DNA of 64,000 bases, from contig NZ_JASCIS010000008.1 of the NCBI RefSeq assembly GCF_029968015.1, positions 124,001-188,000 of the forward strand. Reading direction: 5' to 3'. The translations under genes were made by a program, and so were the position numbers. Shown piece by piece: positions 42,544 to 51,737 of this stretch. The notes beneath the pieces are model-generated. The model was not told the DNA's origin and searched no databases. It saw only the letters and a list, made by a program, of their open reading frames with translations. Numbering within the stretch: the stretch's first letter is position 1; each line of letters begins with the position of its first letter. Origin of the DNA: Streptomyces luteolus. GTDB taxonomy: Bacteria > Actinomycetota > Actinomycetes > Streptomycetales > Streptomycetaceae.

Positions 42544-45152
42544 TACGCCCGCCGCATCAACCGCTCCATATCCCCCAGCACCGGCATCCGAGGATTAGCC
42601 GGCGCACACTGATCCGCGTACGCGTTCACCGCCTGCTGCGGCACCGCCGCGAGGAACGCGGCCTCGTCCACCCCGGCCTCCGCGAACGACGCGGGAATCC
42701 CGCACCGCTCCCGCAGCGACTCCACCGCACGCGCGTAGGACTCCACGCCCTCCTGAGGCGTGGCCGCCGCGAGGCCGAGCGCCCGCGCGATCTCCTGGAA
42801 CCGCTCCGGCGCCCGGTACACCTCGGCCTTCGGCCACGGCGTCGCCTTGTGCGAGACGGTGCCGTTGTACCGGATGACATGCGGGAGCAGCAGCGCGTTG
42901 GTGCGCCCGTGCGCGAGGTGGAAGGTGTTGCCGAGGGTGTGCGCCATCGCGTGCACGAGCCCGAGGAAGGCGTTGGCGAAGGCCATGCCCGCCACCGTCG
43001 AGGCGTTGTGCATCTTCTCCCGCGCCTCCGGGTCGCCCGCCCCCGTCCGCGCCGCGTCCACGCACCGCTCCAGGTTCTCGAAGATCAGCTTGATGGCCTG
43101 CAGGCAGAGCCCGTCGGTGTAGTCGTTTGCGTACACGGAGACGTACGCCTCGGTCGCGTGTGTCAGCGCATCGAAGCCGGAGTCGGCGGTGACGGCCGCC
43201 GGGAGGTTCATCACAAGGACCGGGTCGACGATCGCGACGTCCGGGGTGAGGGCGTAGTCGGCCAGCGGGTACTTCTGCGCGGCCTCCGGGTCGGAGATGA
43301 CCGCGAACGGGGTGACCTCGGAGCCCGTCCCTGACGTGGTCGGCACGGCCACGAGCTGCGCCTTCGCGCCCAGCGAGGGGAACTTGAAGGCCCGCTTGCG
43401 GATGTCGGAGAACTTCTCCTTGGTGTCGGCGAACTCCACCTCGGGGTGCTCGTACATCAGCCACATCACCTTGGCCGCGTCCATCGGCGAGCCGCCGCCG
43501 AGCCCGATGATCGTGTCCGGCTCGAACTCCCGCATCCGCGCGGCCCCGGCCCGTACGGTCGCGAGCTCCGGGTTGGGCTCGACGTCGTCGATGACCTGGA
43601 CGGTGACGGGTTCGGGGCGGGCCGCGAGGATGTCGGTGACCTTCCGTACGAAGCCGAGCTCCGACATGGTCCGGTCGGTCACGATCGAGACGCGTCGTAC
43701 GCCCGCCAACTCGCGCAGGTAGCGCAGGGAGTTGCGCTCGAAGTAGATCTTCGGCGGGACCTTGAACCACTGCGTGTTGGTGTTGCGCCGCCCTATCCGC
43801 TTGATGTTGACCAGGTCGACCGCGCTGACGTTGTTCGACACGGAGTTGTGCCCGTACGAGCCGCAGCCGAGGGTGAGCGAGGGCAGGAAGGCGTTGTAGA
43901 CGTCGCCGATCCCGCCGAACGTGGAGGGCGAGTTGGCGATGATCCGGACCGCCTTGACCCGCTTGCCGAACTCCTCGACCAGCTCCTCGTCCTCGGCGTG
44001 GATCGCGGCGCTGTGCCCGAGGCCGTCGAACTCGACCATGCGGGCGGCCAGTTCGATGCCGAGCTCGGTCGAGCCCGCCTTCAGGACGGCCAGGACCGGG
44101 GAGAGCTTCTCGCGGGTCAGCGGCTCGGCGGGGCCGACCTCGGTGCACTCGGCGAGCAGCACGGAGGTGGACTCGGGCACGCTGAACCCGGCCTGTCCGG
44201 CGATCCACCGCGGGGACCTGCCGACGACATCGGGGTTGAGCCGGGCGCCCGCACAGTTCGCGCCGTCCGCGCCGACACCGAAGACGAACTGCTCAAGCAG
44301 CGCCTTCTCCGCCCCGCACACGAGGTACGCGCCGAGCCTCTCGAACTCCGCGAGGCCCCGGTCGTACACCTCCTCATCGAGGATGACGGCCTGCTCGGAG
44401 GCGCAGATCATGCCGTGGTCGAAGGCCTTGGAGAGCACGATGTCGTGCACGGCCCGCCGCAGCCCGGCGCTCCTGTGGACATACGCGGGTACGTTGCCGG
44501 CGCCGACGCCGAGGGCCGGCTTGCCGCACGAATAGGCGGACCTGACCATGGCGTTGCCGCCGGTGGCGAGGATGGTGGAGACGCCGTCGTGGTGCATCAG
44601 GAGGTCGGTGGCCGCCATCGACGGCTCCTCGATCCACTGCACGCAGTGCTCGGGCGCACCGGCCTCGATCGCCGCGTCGCGCACGGTCCGCGCGGCCTCG
44701 GCGGAGCAGCCCTGGGCGCTCGGGTGGAAGGCGAAGACGATCGGGTTGCGGGTCTTCAGGGCGATCAAGGCCTTGAAGATCGTCGTGGAGGTGGGGTTGG
44801 TGACCGGGGTCATCGCGCAGACCACGCCGACGGGTTCGGCGATCTCGGTGATGCCGTTCAGCTCGTCGCGGGAGATCACGCCCGCGGTCCTCAGGCCGCG
44901 CATCGAGTCGACGACGTGCTCGCAGGCGAAGAGGTTCTTGACGGCCTTGTCCTCGTAGAGGCCGCGCCCGGTCTCCTCGACGGCGAGCCGGGCCAGCTCA
45001 CCGTGGCGGGCGAGCGCCGCGAGGGCGGCCTTCCTGACGATGTGGTCGACCTGCTCCTGGTCGTAGGTCCCGAACCGGTCGAGCGCCTTCAGCGCCCCTT
45101 GCACCAGTCCGTCCACCCGTGCCGCTGTGTCCACCATTTCCTCGGCCTGCAT
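42531..45152 (-). CDS. adhE: Bifunctional acetaldehyde-CoA/alcohol dehydrogenase
   Basis: 873 residues, the normal AdhE length. The N-terminal acetylating aldehyde dehydrogenase (1-440) has its nucleophile Cys250 in FDHGMICASEQ. The C-terminal iron-dependent alcohol dehydrogenase (about 450-870) has GLGGGSPMDAAKVMWLMYEHP, TSGTGSEVTPFAVIS and the iron-binding region LGLVHAMAHTLGNTFHLAHGRTNALLLPHVIRYN. Together they reduce acetyl-CoA to ethanol with NADH. ATG at 45152 has GAAGGAGG. In an obligate aerobe this points to survival under low oxygen; a GGGAC-N4-GCCCT box 92 bp upstream fits that. Confidence 0.97.
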   Translation of the reverse strand: MQAEEMVDTAARVDGLVQGALKALDRFGTYDQEQVDHIVRKAALAALARHGELARLAVEETGRGLYEDKAVKNLFACEHVVDSMRGLRTAGVISRDELNGITEIAEPVGVVCAMTPVTNPTSTTIFKALIALKTRNPIVFAFHPSAQGCSAEAARTVRDAAIEAGAPEHCVQWIEEPSMAATDLLMHHDGVSTILATGGNAMVRSAYSCGKPALGVGAGNVPAYVHRSAGLRRAVHDIVLSKAFDHGMICASEQAVILDEEVYDRGLAEFERLGAYLVCGAEKALLEQFVFGVGADGANCAGARLNPDVVGRSPRWIAGQAGFSVPESTSVLLAECTEVGPAEPLTREKLSPVLAVLKAGSTELGIELAARMVEFDGLGHSAAIHAEDEELVEEFGKRVKAVRIIANSPSTFGGIGDVYNAFLPSLTLGCGSYGHNSVSNNVSAVDLVNIKRIGRRNTNTQWFKVPPKIYFERNSLRYLRELAGVRRVSIVTDRTMSELGFVRKVTDILAARPEPVTVQVIDDVEPNPELATVRAGAARMREFEPDTIIGLGGGSPMDAAKVMWLMYEHPEVEFADTKEKFSDIRKRAFKFPSLGAKAQLVAVPTTSGTGSEVTPFAVISDPEAAQKYPLADYALTPDVAIVDPVLVMNLPAAVTADSGFDALTHATEAYVSVYANDYTDGLCLQAIKLIFENLERCVDAARTGAGDPEAREKMHNASTVAGMAFANAFLGLVHAMAHTLGNTFHLAHGRTNALLLPHVIRYNGTVSHKATPWPKAEVYRAPERFQEIARALGLAAATPQEGVESYARAVESLRERCGIPASFAEAGVDEAAFLAAVPQQAVNAYADQCAPANPRMPVLGDMERLMRRAYYGS

Positions 45153-45243
45153 GGCAGGGCCTCCTTCGGTGCGACCTTCTCGTAACACCTCAATTCGACA
45201 CCCGTACGCATGACTGCAGGCATGGAAAAAGCCCTGACCGAAA

Positions 45244-45257
45244 GGGACGAAAGCCCT
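45244..45257. promoter_or_regulatory. Candidate DevR/OsdR-type box before adhE
   Basis: GGGACGAAAGCCCT lies 92 bp upstream of the adhE start. It resembles the GGGAC-N-GTCCC class bound by mycobacterial DevR (DosR) and its Streptomyces relative OsdR, although one half site is imperfect. Confidence 0.35.
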
Positions 45258-45290
45258 GGAATCCCGTGACTTGTGACAGCGAACGCAAAA

Positions 45291-45318
45291 GGCTCGGCCC
45301 ACCGAGGTGGGCCGAGCC
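45291..45318 (-). terminator. Intrinsic terminator of the S1 protease gene
   Basis: GGCTCGGCCCAC and GTGGGCCGAGCC form a perfect 12-bp stem with a 4-nt loop. On the minus strand it is followed by TTTTGCG, a rare U-rich tail for this genome. Confidence 0.88.
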
Positions 45319-45343
45319 GTGGAGCGGTGCGGGAGGCGGACCG

Positions 45344-46429
45344 TCAGCCGATCTCGGCCCCGAAGGCCTCAAGGGCTTCCGGAACGGGCTGGAAGAAGGT
45401 CTCGCCACCGCCGGAGCAGTCGCCGCTGCCGCCCGAGGTCAGACCGAGCGCGGTGTCGCCCGCGAAGAGCGCGCCGCCGCTGTCACCGGGCTCGGCGCAG
45501 ACGTTGGTCTGGATCAGGCCGTTGACGATGTCGCCGCCGCCGTAGTCGACCGTGGCGTCGAGGCCGGTGACCTCACCGTCGTGCAGCTGCGTGGTGGAGC
45601 CGCTGCGCTGCACCTGCTGGCCGACCGTGGCGTCGCCCGCCTGCGCGATGGCCTGCGTCGAGCCGTTGTACAGGTTCACCTCGCTGGGGTGCGCGGTGTC
45701 ACCGGTGTACTTGACGATGCCGTAGTCGTTGTCAGGGAAGCTGGAGCCGGCGTTGGTGCCGATGACCGGGCCGCCCTGCTCCTCGGACCACTCCTGGATC
45801 GACTCGGTGCAGTGGCCGGCCGTCAGGAAGTGCGGCTCACCGCCGACCGTGACGTTGAAGCCGAGCGAGCAGCGTCCGCTGCCGCCCCAGATGGCGTCGC
45901 CACCGGCGATGAACTTCTTGAACTCGCCCTGGCTGCGCTTGAGTTCGACCTGCGCGCCGAGCGCGTCGGTGGCCTTGGTGAGCTTGGCGAGCTCGGCGCC
46001 CTTGACCGTGCGGTCGGCGGTGACGACGACCTTGTTGGTCTTCGGGTCGAGGGCCCAGGAGACGCCCTTGGTGCTGGCCTTCTCGATCAGGTCGCTGCGG
46101 GTGCTCTTGAGCTCGGCGAGCGAGTTCTCGACGACCTTGGCCTTGGCTCCGGCCTGCTCGACGACGTCCGCGGCCTTCTGGTCGAGGACGTTCACCACGA
46201 GCGACTTGGCTTTGGCGTCGTAGTAGGCGCCGGCCGCGTCGGCCCCGAGGTCCTGGCCGAGGACCGAGCCCAGCTTGCCGGCCGCGGTGGCGGTGAGGGT
46301 CTTGAGCTCCGGGGTGGCGGGAGCGTCGCTCGCGTTCGCGGTCTGGAAGGTGACGCCGGCGGCGACCAGTGCGGCGATGCCCGCGCCTGCCATGGCCGCG
46401 CGGCGCTTCGGTATGCGTCGGTGCTTCAA
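45344..46429 (-). CDS. Secreted S1 (chymotrypsin-like) serine protease with prodomain
   Basis: 361 residues. Signal peptide 1-34 ([25 protein letters not shown]), a long alpha-lytic-type prodomain (about 35-175) and the mature protease. The catalytic triad is visible as [14 protein letters not shown] and PGDSGG. Disulfide cysteines surround each ([29 protein letters not shown]). Similar to streptogrisin/SAM-P20-type enzymes, but with an acidic mature domain (about pI 4 by inspection). It matures by self-cleavage outside the cell. Its terminator lies at 45291. Confidence 0.96.
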   Translation of the reverse strand: MKHRRIPKRRAAMAGAGIAALVAAGVTFQTANASDAPATPELKTLTATAAGKLGSVLGQDLGADAAGAYYDAKAKSLVVNVLDQKAADVVEQAGAKAKVVENSLAELKSTRSDLIEKASTKGVSWALDPKTNKVVVTADRTVKGAELAKLTKATDALGAQVELKRSQGEFKKFIAGGDAIWGGSGRCSLGFNVTVGGEPHFLTAGHCTESIQEWSEEQGGPVIGTNAGSSFPDNDYGIVKYTGDTAHPSEVNLYNGSTQAIAQAGDATVGQQVQRSGSTTQLHDGEVTGLDATVDYGGGDIVNGLIQTNVCAEPGDSGGALFAGDTALGLTSGGSGDCSGGGETFFQPVPEALEAFGAEIG

Positions 46430-46790
46430 GTCACGTCCTCCTGTGGGGGGTCGGGTCCGGATCGGTGGGGTTCACCGGGCCCTGAAGGGTGACAGTCACT
46501 ATTGCCACGTTCACAGGGGGCACACAAGGTCGAGTTCCGGACGCGCACTCGACAACCACGGCGCGGTTCCCGTGCCTTCACGGAACCTTCGCTTGCAGGT
46601 GGCCTGTCCTCCGCAACTCGACGCGGGGCTGGCCGATTCCTTTCCCCTCCCCGCCCCTTCCCTAAAGCCTGCGGCGCTTCGGGGGCCAGCCCCCGGACCC
46701 CCTCCCCCAAGCTCTCGGCTTCGCTCGAGCAGGGGGGACCCCCATCTCAAACGCCGGAGGGGCTGGATTTGGCCGGTGGGGCGGATCTTT

Positions 46791-46840
46791 CAGGGGCGCG
46801 GGGAACTGCGCGACCAGCCACGACGGCGCGGCAGCCGAAG
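46791..46840. repeat. Half copy of the Streptomyces GGGGCGCGGGGAACTGCGCGA element
   Basis: The first 22 nt (CAGGGGCGCGGGGAACTGCG with CG following) are identical to the left arm at 56824-56845. The complementary right arm is missing here. Confidence 0.75.
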
Positions 46841-46914
46841 ACGGAGCCGGGGGCGGGGCGGAGCCCCGAGCTGTCCGCAGGACTTTCGGGAAGGGGCGGG
46901 GTGGGGAAAGAAGC

Positions 46915-46946
46915 GAGCCCCCGCCCGGGAGTTCGGGCAGGGGCTC
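46915..46946 (-). terminator. Hairpin after the streptogrisin-like gene
   Basis: GAGCCCCCGCCCG and CGGGCAGGGGCTC pair with one mismatch around a short loop, 29 bp past the stop. Confidence 0.7.
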
Positions 46947-46975
46947 AAGAGGTGCGGGAGGGGATCCCGTACGGA

Positions 46976-47875
46976 TCAGTACACGGCAACCCCGTACGCG
47001 CTCAGCGCCTCCTTCACGGGCTGGAAGAACGTCGTACCCCCGGAGGAGCAGTTCCCGCTGCCGCCGGAGGTGAGCCCGATGGCCCGGCTCCCGGAGTACA
47101 GCGGACCGCCCGAGTCACCGGGCTCGGCGCACACATTGGTGCGAATCATGCCGTAGACGACATCTCCGCCACCGTAGTTGACCGTCGCGTTGAGGCCGGT
47201 GACGGAACCGCTGTGGGTGCCGGTGGTGGATCCGCGACGGGTGACGGACATGCCGACCGTGGCGTCGGCCGCGCTGGTGATGTCCTGACCGCCGACGGTG
47301 CCCGGGTGGGAGAGCCCGGTGTTGGAGTAGCGCACCAGGCCGTAGTCGTTGCCCGGGAAGCTGGATCCGGCCGTCGGGCCGATGGTGGTGGTGCGGGCGG
47401 AGTTGGTGTACCAGGTGCCCGCGCCGTCGGTGCAGTGGCCAGCGGTCACGAAGTAGTACGTGCTGCCGCTGCGCACGTTGAAGCCGGCCGAGCAGCGCCA
47501 GCTGGAGGCGTAGATCGCGTCGCCGCCGGAGAGCAGCTTGCTGAACTTGCCGGGGGTGCGCTCGATCTTGAGGGCGTCGGCGTTCGCACCGGCTTCGCGC
47601 TCGATCTTGTTGATCTCGGCCCGGGAGACGGTGCTGTCGACGGTGAGCACGACGCGCTTGGTCTTCGGGTCCACGTTCCAGGCCGTGCCCGCGACATCGG
47701 CGGCGAGCACCGCGTCGCTCGCCTCGGTGAGCTGGGCGCTGCTGAAGGTGGGGGCCTCGTCCGCACTGGCGGCCGGTGCGGCGAACGCCCCGGCGGCGAC
47801 GAGGGATCCGGCCACGACGGCCAGGGACGCACGTCTCGCGACGCTGCTGCGGGGGGTGGTGCGCTTGATCCTCAC
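46976..47875 (-). CDS. Streptogrisin B-like secreted serine protease precursor
   Basis: 299 residues, the length of streptogrisin B precursors. Signal peptide about 1-38 ([25 protein letters not shown]), short prodomain (39-115) and mature chymotrypsin-fold enzyme starting near [14 protein letters not shown]. The triad is in [17 protein letters not shown] and EPGDSGG. GTG at 47875 follows GGAGG. Compared with the S1 protease at 45344, the prodomain is shorter and the mature part more basic. Extracellular proteolysis of broad specificity. The two protease genes are in tandem on the same strand but have separate promoters and terminators. Confidence 0.97.
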   Translation of the reverse strand: MRIKRTTPRSSVARRASLAVVAGSLVAAGAFAAPAASADEAPTFSSAQLTEASDAVLAADVAGTAWNVDPKTKRVVLTVDSTVSRAEINKIEREAGANADALKIERTPGKFSKLLSGGDAIYASSWRCSAGFNVRSGSTYYFVTAGHCTDGAGTWYTNSARTTTIGPTAGSSFPGNDYGLVRYSNTGLSHPGTVGGQDITSAADATVGMSVTRRGSTTGTHSGSVTGLNATVNYGGGDVVYGMIRTNVCAEPGDSGGPLYSGSRAIGLTSGGSGNCSSGGTTFFQPVKEALSAYGVAVY

Positions 47876-48218
47876 TTCACGTTCCTCCGAGGGAATCGGG
47901 GGCCCGCCTGGGAGGAGCGGGCCCGTGAGGCGCAGCCGGGGGCGGGCGGCCCGGGTCCGGTGTCCGGAATCCGGTTTGGCCGTGCCCCTGACAAGCGCTG
48001 GCTCGGAGTATTCGGTCGGCGTGAGAGGCGCACAAGGCCAGCTTTCGGCCGTCTGCGCATGACACACCTCGGCCCCGGCGGCGGGTGCGTCGCGGTGTTT
48101 CGCGGGTGCCGTCGGGGTCGCTCGTCGAGGGTGTGACGTACGGGTGACGCTCGGGGTTCCAACCCGGTACGCGGCGGAGCTCACCCTCAAATCAACGCGT
48201 CCAGAAGGGAGTTGAAAG
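47876..48218. other. 343-bp intergenic region upstream of the streptogrisin-like gene
   Basis: It should contain the leftward protease promoter. A GGGCCCGCC...AGGAGCGGGCCC hairpin (about 47904-47926) is visible in the protease leader. No gene is supported on either strand. Confidence 0.5.
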
Positions 48219-48305
48219 ATGAACCGATTCGCCCGCGTCCGTCCGGGGCCCGGGCCTGGCCGGAAGTCGCCGCTCCGGATGACCTCCGGTAACCGGCGGG
48301 GGTGA
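48219..48305 (+). CDS. Very short ORF (28 aa), tentative
   Basis: ATG at 48219 with the good ribosome site AAGGGAG 7 nt upstream. The 28 codons give [20 protein letters not shown] plus MTSGNRRG and a TGA stop. The product is basic, Pro/Gly-rich and without known relatives. It lies between the streptogrisin promoter and the convergent DUF5685-like gene. It may be only a leader or chance. Confidence 0.28.
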   Translation: MNRFARVRPGPGPGRKSPLRMTSGNRRG

Positions 48306-48333
48306 CGGTGACGGTGGCGGTGGCGGTGGCGGT

Positions 48334-49668
48334 TCAGCCGCAGCCGCAGTCGCAGTTGCAGTCGCAGCCGTCACAGCACCCGCCGTCGTCGCCTTCGCCG
48401 CTCTCCCCGTCTCCCCCGCAACAACTGCAGCAGTTGGAACAGTTGGAACAGCAGTCACAGGCGCCGCAGCAGTCGTTGCACAGCCCCTCCTTGCGCTCCC
48501 GGCTCCACGGGTCCTCGTGCGTGCCGCAGCACAGCTGGCACGTACAGGCGAGCCCCGCCCACACCAGGCACCCGGCGATCAGCCCCCGCCGGTCACGGCG
48601 CGGCGGCCGCGGTCCGCCGGGCCCACCGGGCGGCGGCCCGAACGGCCCGCCGGGCCCCGGCCCGTACGGTCCACCGGGGCCACCGGGGCCGGGCTGCTGC
48701 GGAGCGTACGGACCGGCCGGACCACCAGGGCCACCCGGACCCGGCTGCGGGTACGAGACGTACGGACCGACGGGACCGGAGCCACCGCTGCCCGGCTGCT
48801 GGTGCGAGCAGCCCGTGGTGCCGAAGGCGCGGTCGACGGAGCGCGGCAGTTCGTGCACGAGCAGCCGGTGCGCGAGCCCCGCGTCCGTGAACTCCACGTC
48901 GCGCAGGGCGAGTCGGATGCCGCGCAGCGCGTCGTCGGCGAGCCTGCGGGCCTCGGTGAGCGAGGTCCCGGTGACGGCGAGCGGGTTCCACGCCCCGCGT
49001 ACGGCGTCCTCCTGCCGGTCCTCGACGGCGTCCAGGAGGTGTGCGAGCCGCCCGAAGAGCCGGCCTGCCTCGGCGAGCGGTGCCGCGTTGCCCGGCCGTC
49101 CGGCGAGGTGCGCGGTGTGCGCGAAGGCCGCGGCGGTCGCGGTCTCGGTCGGTTCGGTCACGACGAGCAGCGAGGTGCCGGGACCGGCGAGCGCCTCGAT
49201 GCCGCCCTGCCGCCGCACTGCGTCGACGAGCACGGACGTGTCGAAGCCGACGTCGGCCCCGGTGCGCGCCCCGGCCCGGTCCCAGGAGCGGGCCACCCGG
49301 CGCGCGGCCAGGGCCACCGGCTTGCGCCCCAACATCCCGTCCCCGTCGGCCACGTGGTCGCGCACCTTCGCCGAGGCGAGGACGAGCGAGACGGCCGCGG
49401 CGAGGCGCGCGCCCTCGCCCTGGGCGACCGAGGCGCCGCGCATCCCGCGCAGCGGACAGGGCCCGGCGGTGCGCCGCCACTCCGTGGCCCGCTCGACCTG
49501 ACCCTCCGTCAGAACCGAGACGAGCAGCCCGTCGTAGTTGGTGACGACCCGCGCGAACTGGCCGTGATCGCTGCGCAACGCGAGGCAGAGCCCGCACAGA
49601 TGCGCCATCCACTGCGTCTTGAGGCCCTCACCGAGTCGGTGACTGCAGGGCCTGACGATGCCGAACAA
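48334..49668 (-). CDS. DUF5685-like protein with collagen-like linker and Cys-rich tail
   Basis: 444 residues in three parts. Residues 1-285 form a helical domain with conserved cysteines near the start ([48 protein letters not shown]), as in DUF5685. Residues about 290-360 are Gly/Pro-rich ([12 protein letters not shown], collagen-like). A short hydrophobic stretch ([20 protein letters not shown]) then leads into a tail with about 23 Cys in the last ~78 residues ([24 protein letters not shown]). No function is known. The tail looks like a metal- or disulfide-binding module. Confidence 0.88.
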   Translation of the reverse strand: MFGIVRPCSHRLGEGLKTQWMAHLCGLCLALRSDHGQFARVVTNYDGLLVSVLTEGQVERATEWRRTAGPCPLRGMRGASVAQGEGARLAAAVSLVLASAKVRDHVADGDGMLGRKPVALAARRVARSWDRAGARTGADVGFDTSVLVDAVRRQGGIEALAGPGTSLLVVTEPTETATAAAFAHTAHLAGRPGNAAPLAEAGRLFGRLAHLLDAVEDRQEDAVRGAWNPLAVTGTSLTEARRLADDALRGIRLALRDVEFTDAGLAHRLLVHELPRSVDRAFGTTGCSHQQPGSGGSGPVGPYVSYPQPGPGGPGGPAGPYAPQQPGPGGPGGPYGPGPGGPFGPPPGGPGGPRPPRRDRRGLIAGCLVWAGLACTCQLCCGTHEDPWSRERKEGLCNDCCGACDCCSNCSNCCSCCGGDGESGEGDDGGCCDGCDCNCDCGCG

Positions 49669-49951
49669 GACGGCTCCCCCGTGAGTCGCTGATGACGTGC
49701 GACCGCATCGTATCGGCCACGCTCAGCACCTCGACACGCCCGTCGTCACCCGGACGCGCCGACAAGTCATATTTCACTCACTGTCAGCAGCCCTGCCTGG
49801 CAGGACCCTTGGAGAATGGGGGTGCGTTCTGCACCAGTACCGTCACGAAAGGCCCGCGGCGCGACTAACCGCTTGGTCGGAGCGACGCGCCTTCCGCATC
49901 ATGGACGACCATAGGGGTGCGGACAGCAGGACCGCTTGAGAGGAGGCGTCC

Positions 49952-50398
49952 ATGGGATCGGTGCGCAAGGCGAGTGCCTGGCTTGGCCTCGTCGACGACA
50001 ACGATGACGAGCGTTACTACGACGGTTACGAGGACGACGCGGCCGAGGGCCCCGAGTCCGGCGAGACCTGGGTGACCGACCCCCGGGTGCGGGTCGCCGG
50101 CGAGCAGGCCGAGGAGGCCGGCCGCCGGATCGGCACCATCGCCCCGGACGGCTTCCGGGACGCGCGCGCCATCGGCGAGCTCTTCCGGGACGGCGTCCCG
50201 GTCATCATCAACCTCACGTCGATGGACCCGGGCGACGCCAAGCGCGTGGTCGACTTCGCGGCCGGGCTCACCTTCGGCCTGCGCGGCTCCATCGAGCGGG
50301 TGGCGACCCGGGTCTTCCTGCTCACCCCGGCCGACACCGCGATCGTCAACGGCGAAGCGGCCGCCCGGCCTTCGGACGGCTTCTTCAACCAGAGCTAG
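49952..50398 (+). CDS. SepF-like cell division protein
   Basis: 148 residues. The N-terminal amphipathic helix ([14 protein letters not shown]) would bind membrane, followed by an acidic linker ([15 protein letters not shown]) and the SepF core (about 60-145: [64 protein letters not shown]). SepF ties FtsZ filaments to the membrane. Streptomyces carries several paralogues; this one stands outside the division cluster and its linker is short. A strong GAGAGGAGG ribosome site precedes ATG. Confidence 0.93.
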   Translation: MGSVRKASAWLGLVDDNDDERYYDGYEDDAAEGPESGETWVTDPRVRVAGEQAEEAGRRIGTIAPDGFRDARAIGELFRDGVPVIINLTSMDPGDAKRVVDFAAGLTFGLRGSIERVATRVFLLTPADTAIVNGEAAARPSDGFFNQS

Positions 50399-50438
50399 CC
50401 GGCAGGCCGCTCACCGACTCCCCCCGGACCGTACCGGA

Positions 50439-51635
50439 CTACCGGAACGCGTCGAGCCCGGTGAGCGCCTTGCCGAGCACCAACTGATGCATCTCGACGG
50501 TGCCTTCGTAGGTCAGCACCGATTCGAGATTCGTCGCATGCCGCATCACGGGGTACTCCAGCGAGATCCCGTTGGCCCCGAGGATCGTCCGTGAGGTGCG
50601 GCAGATCTCGATGGCCTCTCGTACGTTGTTGAGCTTGCCGAAGCTGACCTGCTCCGGCCGCAGTCGGCCCGCGTCGAGACGGCGCCCCAGGTGGTGGGCG
50701 AGCAGGATTCCCTTGTGCAGTTCGACGGCCATGTCGGCGAGCTTGGCCTGGGTGAGCTGGAAGCCGCCGATGGGCCTGCCGAACTGCTCCCGCGTCTTCG
50801 CGTACTCCACCGCCGCCTCGAAGGACGAGCGGGCCGCTCCCATCGCGCCCCAGACGATGCCGTAGCGCGCGTGGCTCAGGCAGCTGAGCGGGCCGCGCAG
50901 ACCGGTGACCTCGGGCAGGACCGCGTCGGCGGGCAACCGCACCTCGTCCAGGACGAGTTCGCTGGTGACCGAGGCGCGCAGGGACCACTTGTGCTTGATC
51001 TCGGGGGCGGAGAAGCCGGGGCTTCCGGTGGGGACGACGAAGCCCCTGATGCCGTCGTCCGTCTGCGCCCAGACGACCGCGACACCGGCCACCGAACCGT
51101 TGGTGATCCACATCTTGCGGCCGGTCAGGATCCAGTCCGTGCCGTCCTTCTTGGCGTGCGTCCGCATCGAGGCGGGGTCGGAGCCGTGGTCGGGCTCGGT
51201 GAGGCCGAAGCAGCCGATGACCTCGCCGGCCGCCATCCGCGGCAGCCACTGCTGCTTCTGCTCCTCGGAGCCGAACTTCCAGATGGCGTACATCGCGAGC
51301 GAGCCCTGGACGGAGACCAGGGAGCGGATGCCGGAGTCGGCGGCCTCCAGCTCCAGGCAGGCCAGGCCGTACTGGACGGCGCTCGCGCCCGCGCAGCCGT
51401 AGCCGGTGAGGGACATGCCGAGGGCGCCGATCCCGCCGAGCTCCCGGGCCAGTTCGCGTACGCCGGGCAGTTCGCCGCGCTCGTACCAGTCGGCGATGTG
51501 CGGCAGTACGCGGTCCTGGGTCCAGGTCCTGACGGTGTCGCGGATGGCGAGGTCCTCGGGGTCGAGGAGATCGTCGAGGCCGAGCGGGTCGGCGGGGTCG
51601 AAGGGCGGCGGGGCGGGGCGGGACGAGGACGACAT
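50439..51635 (-). CDS. Acyl-CoA dehydrogenase, glutaryl-CoA dehydrogenase-like
   Basis: 398 residues, full length. The N-terminal helical domain, middle-domain CFGLTEPDHGSDPASMRTHAKKDG and ILTGRKMWITNGSVAGVAVVWAQ, and C-terminal domain are present. The catalytic Glu is in VLTYEGTVEMHQLVLGKALTG, and SVQGSLAMYAIWKFGSEEQKQQWLP is typical of glutaryl-CoA dehydrogenases, which oxidise and decarboxylate glutaryl-CoA to crotonyl-CoA. ATG at 51635 (MSSSSRPAP). The operator copy at 51657-51675 is 22 bp upstream, linking it to the TetR gene 50 kb away. Lysine/tryptophan catabolism is the usual context. Confidence 0.92.
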   Translation of the reverse strand: MSSSSRPAPPPFDPADPLGLDDLLDPEDLAIRDTVRTWTQDRVLPHIADWYERGELPGVRELARELGGIGALGMSLTGYGCAGASAVQYGLACLELEAADSGIRSLVSVQGSLAMYAIWKFGSEEQKQQWLPRMAAGEVIGCFGLTEPDHGSDPASMRTHAKKDGTDWILTGRKMWITNGSVAGVAVVWAQTDDGIRGFVVPTGSPGFSAPEIKHKWSLRASVTSELVLDEVRLPADAVLPEVTGLRGPLSCLSHARYGIVWGAMGAARSSFEAAVEYAKTREQFGRPIGGFQLTQAKLADMAVELHKGILLAHHLGRRLDAGRLRPEQVSFGKLNNVREAIEICRTSRTILGANGISLEYPVMRHATNLESVLTYEGTVEMHQLVLGKALTGLDAFR

Positions 51636-51656
51636 GGGCGGGCCTCCGGACACGTA

Positions 51657-51675
51657 AAACTAGCAGCGTTAGTTA
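51657..51675. promoter_or_regulatory. Putative TetR operator, copy 3 of 3
   Basis: AAACTAGCAGCGTTAGTTA differs from copy 2 (6729-6747) at only three of 19 positions and lies 22 bp upstream of the acyl-CoA dehydrogenase start. No other TetR gene lies nearby. Confidence 0.75.
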
Positions 51676-51737
51676 CGGTGGTGCCGACGGTACGGCCCCG
51701 GGAAGCCGCACGTCCAGAGTGTGCCCCGCGGGCGGCG

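Larger units (their letters stand above)
46430..46975. other. 546-bp intergenic region rich in dispersed repeats
   Basis: No gene is seen. 46430-46560 carries the promoter of the leftward S1 protease. 46640-46765 is a dispersed GC-rich element (CCTCCCCGCCCCTTCCC, GGGGGCCAGCCCCC, a variant hairpin around AGCTCTCGGCTTCGCTCGAGC, then CTCAAACGCCGGAGGGGCT). 46791-46840 is a half copy of the GGGGAACTGCGCGA element also found at 56824. 46860-46910 mirrors the first element. 46915-46946 is the terminator of the next gene. Confidence 0.7.

Noticed and set aside
42531..45152. Fused acyl-CoA reductase of a natural-product cluster
   Set aside because: Domain order and length match AdhE; no polyketide or peptide synthetase genes are near.
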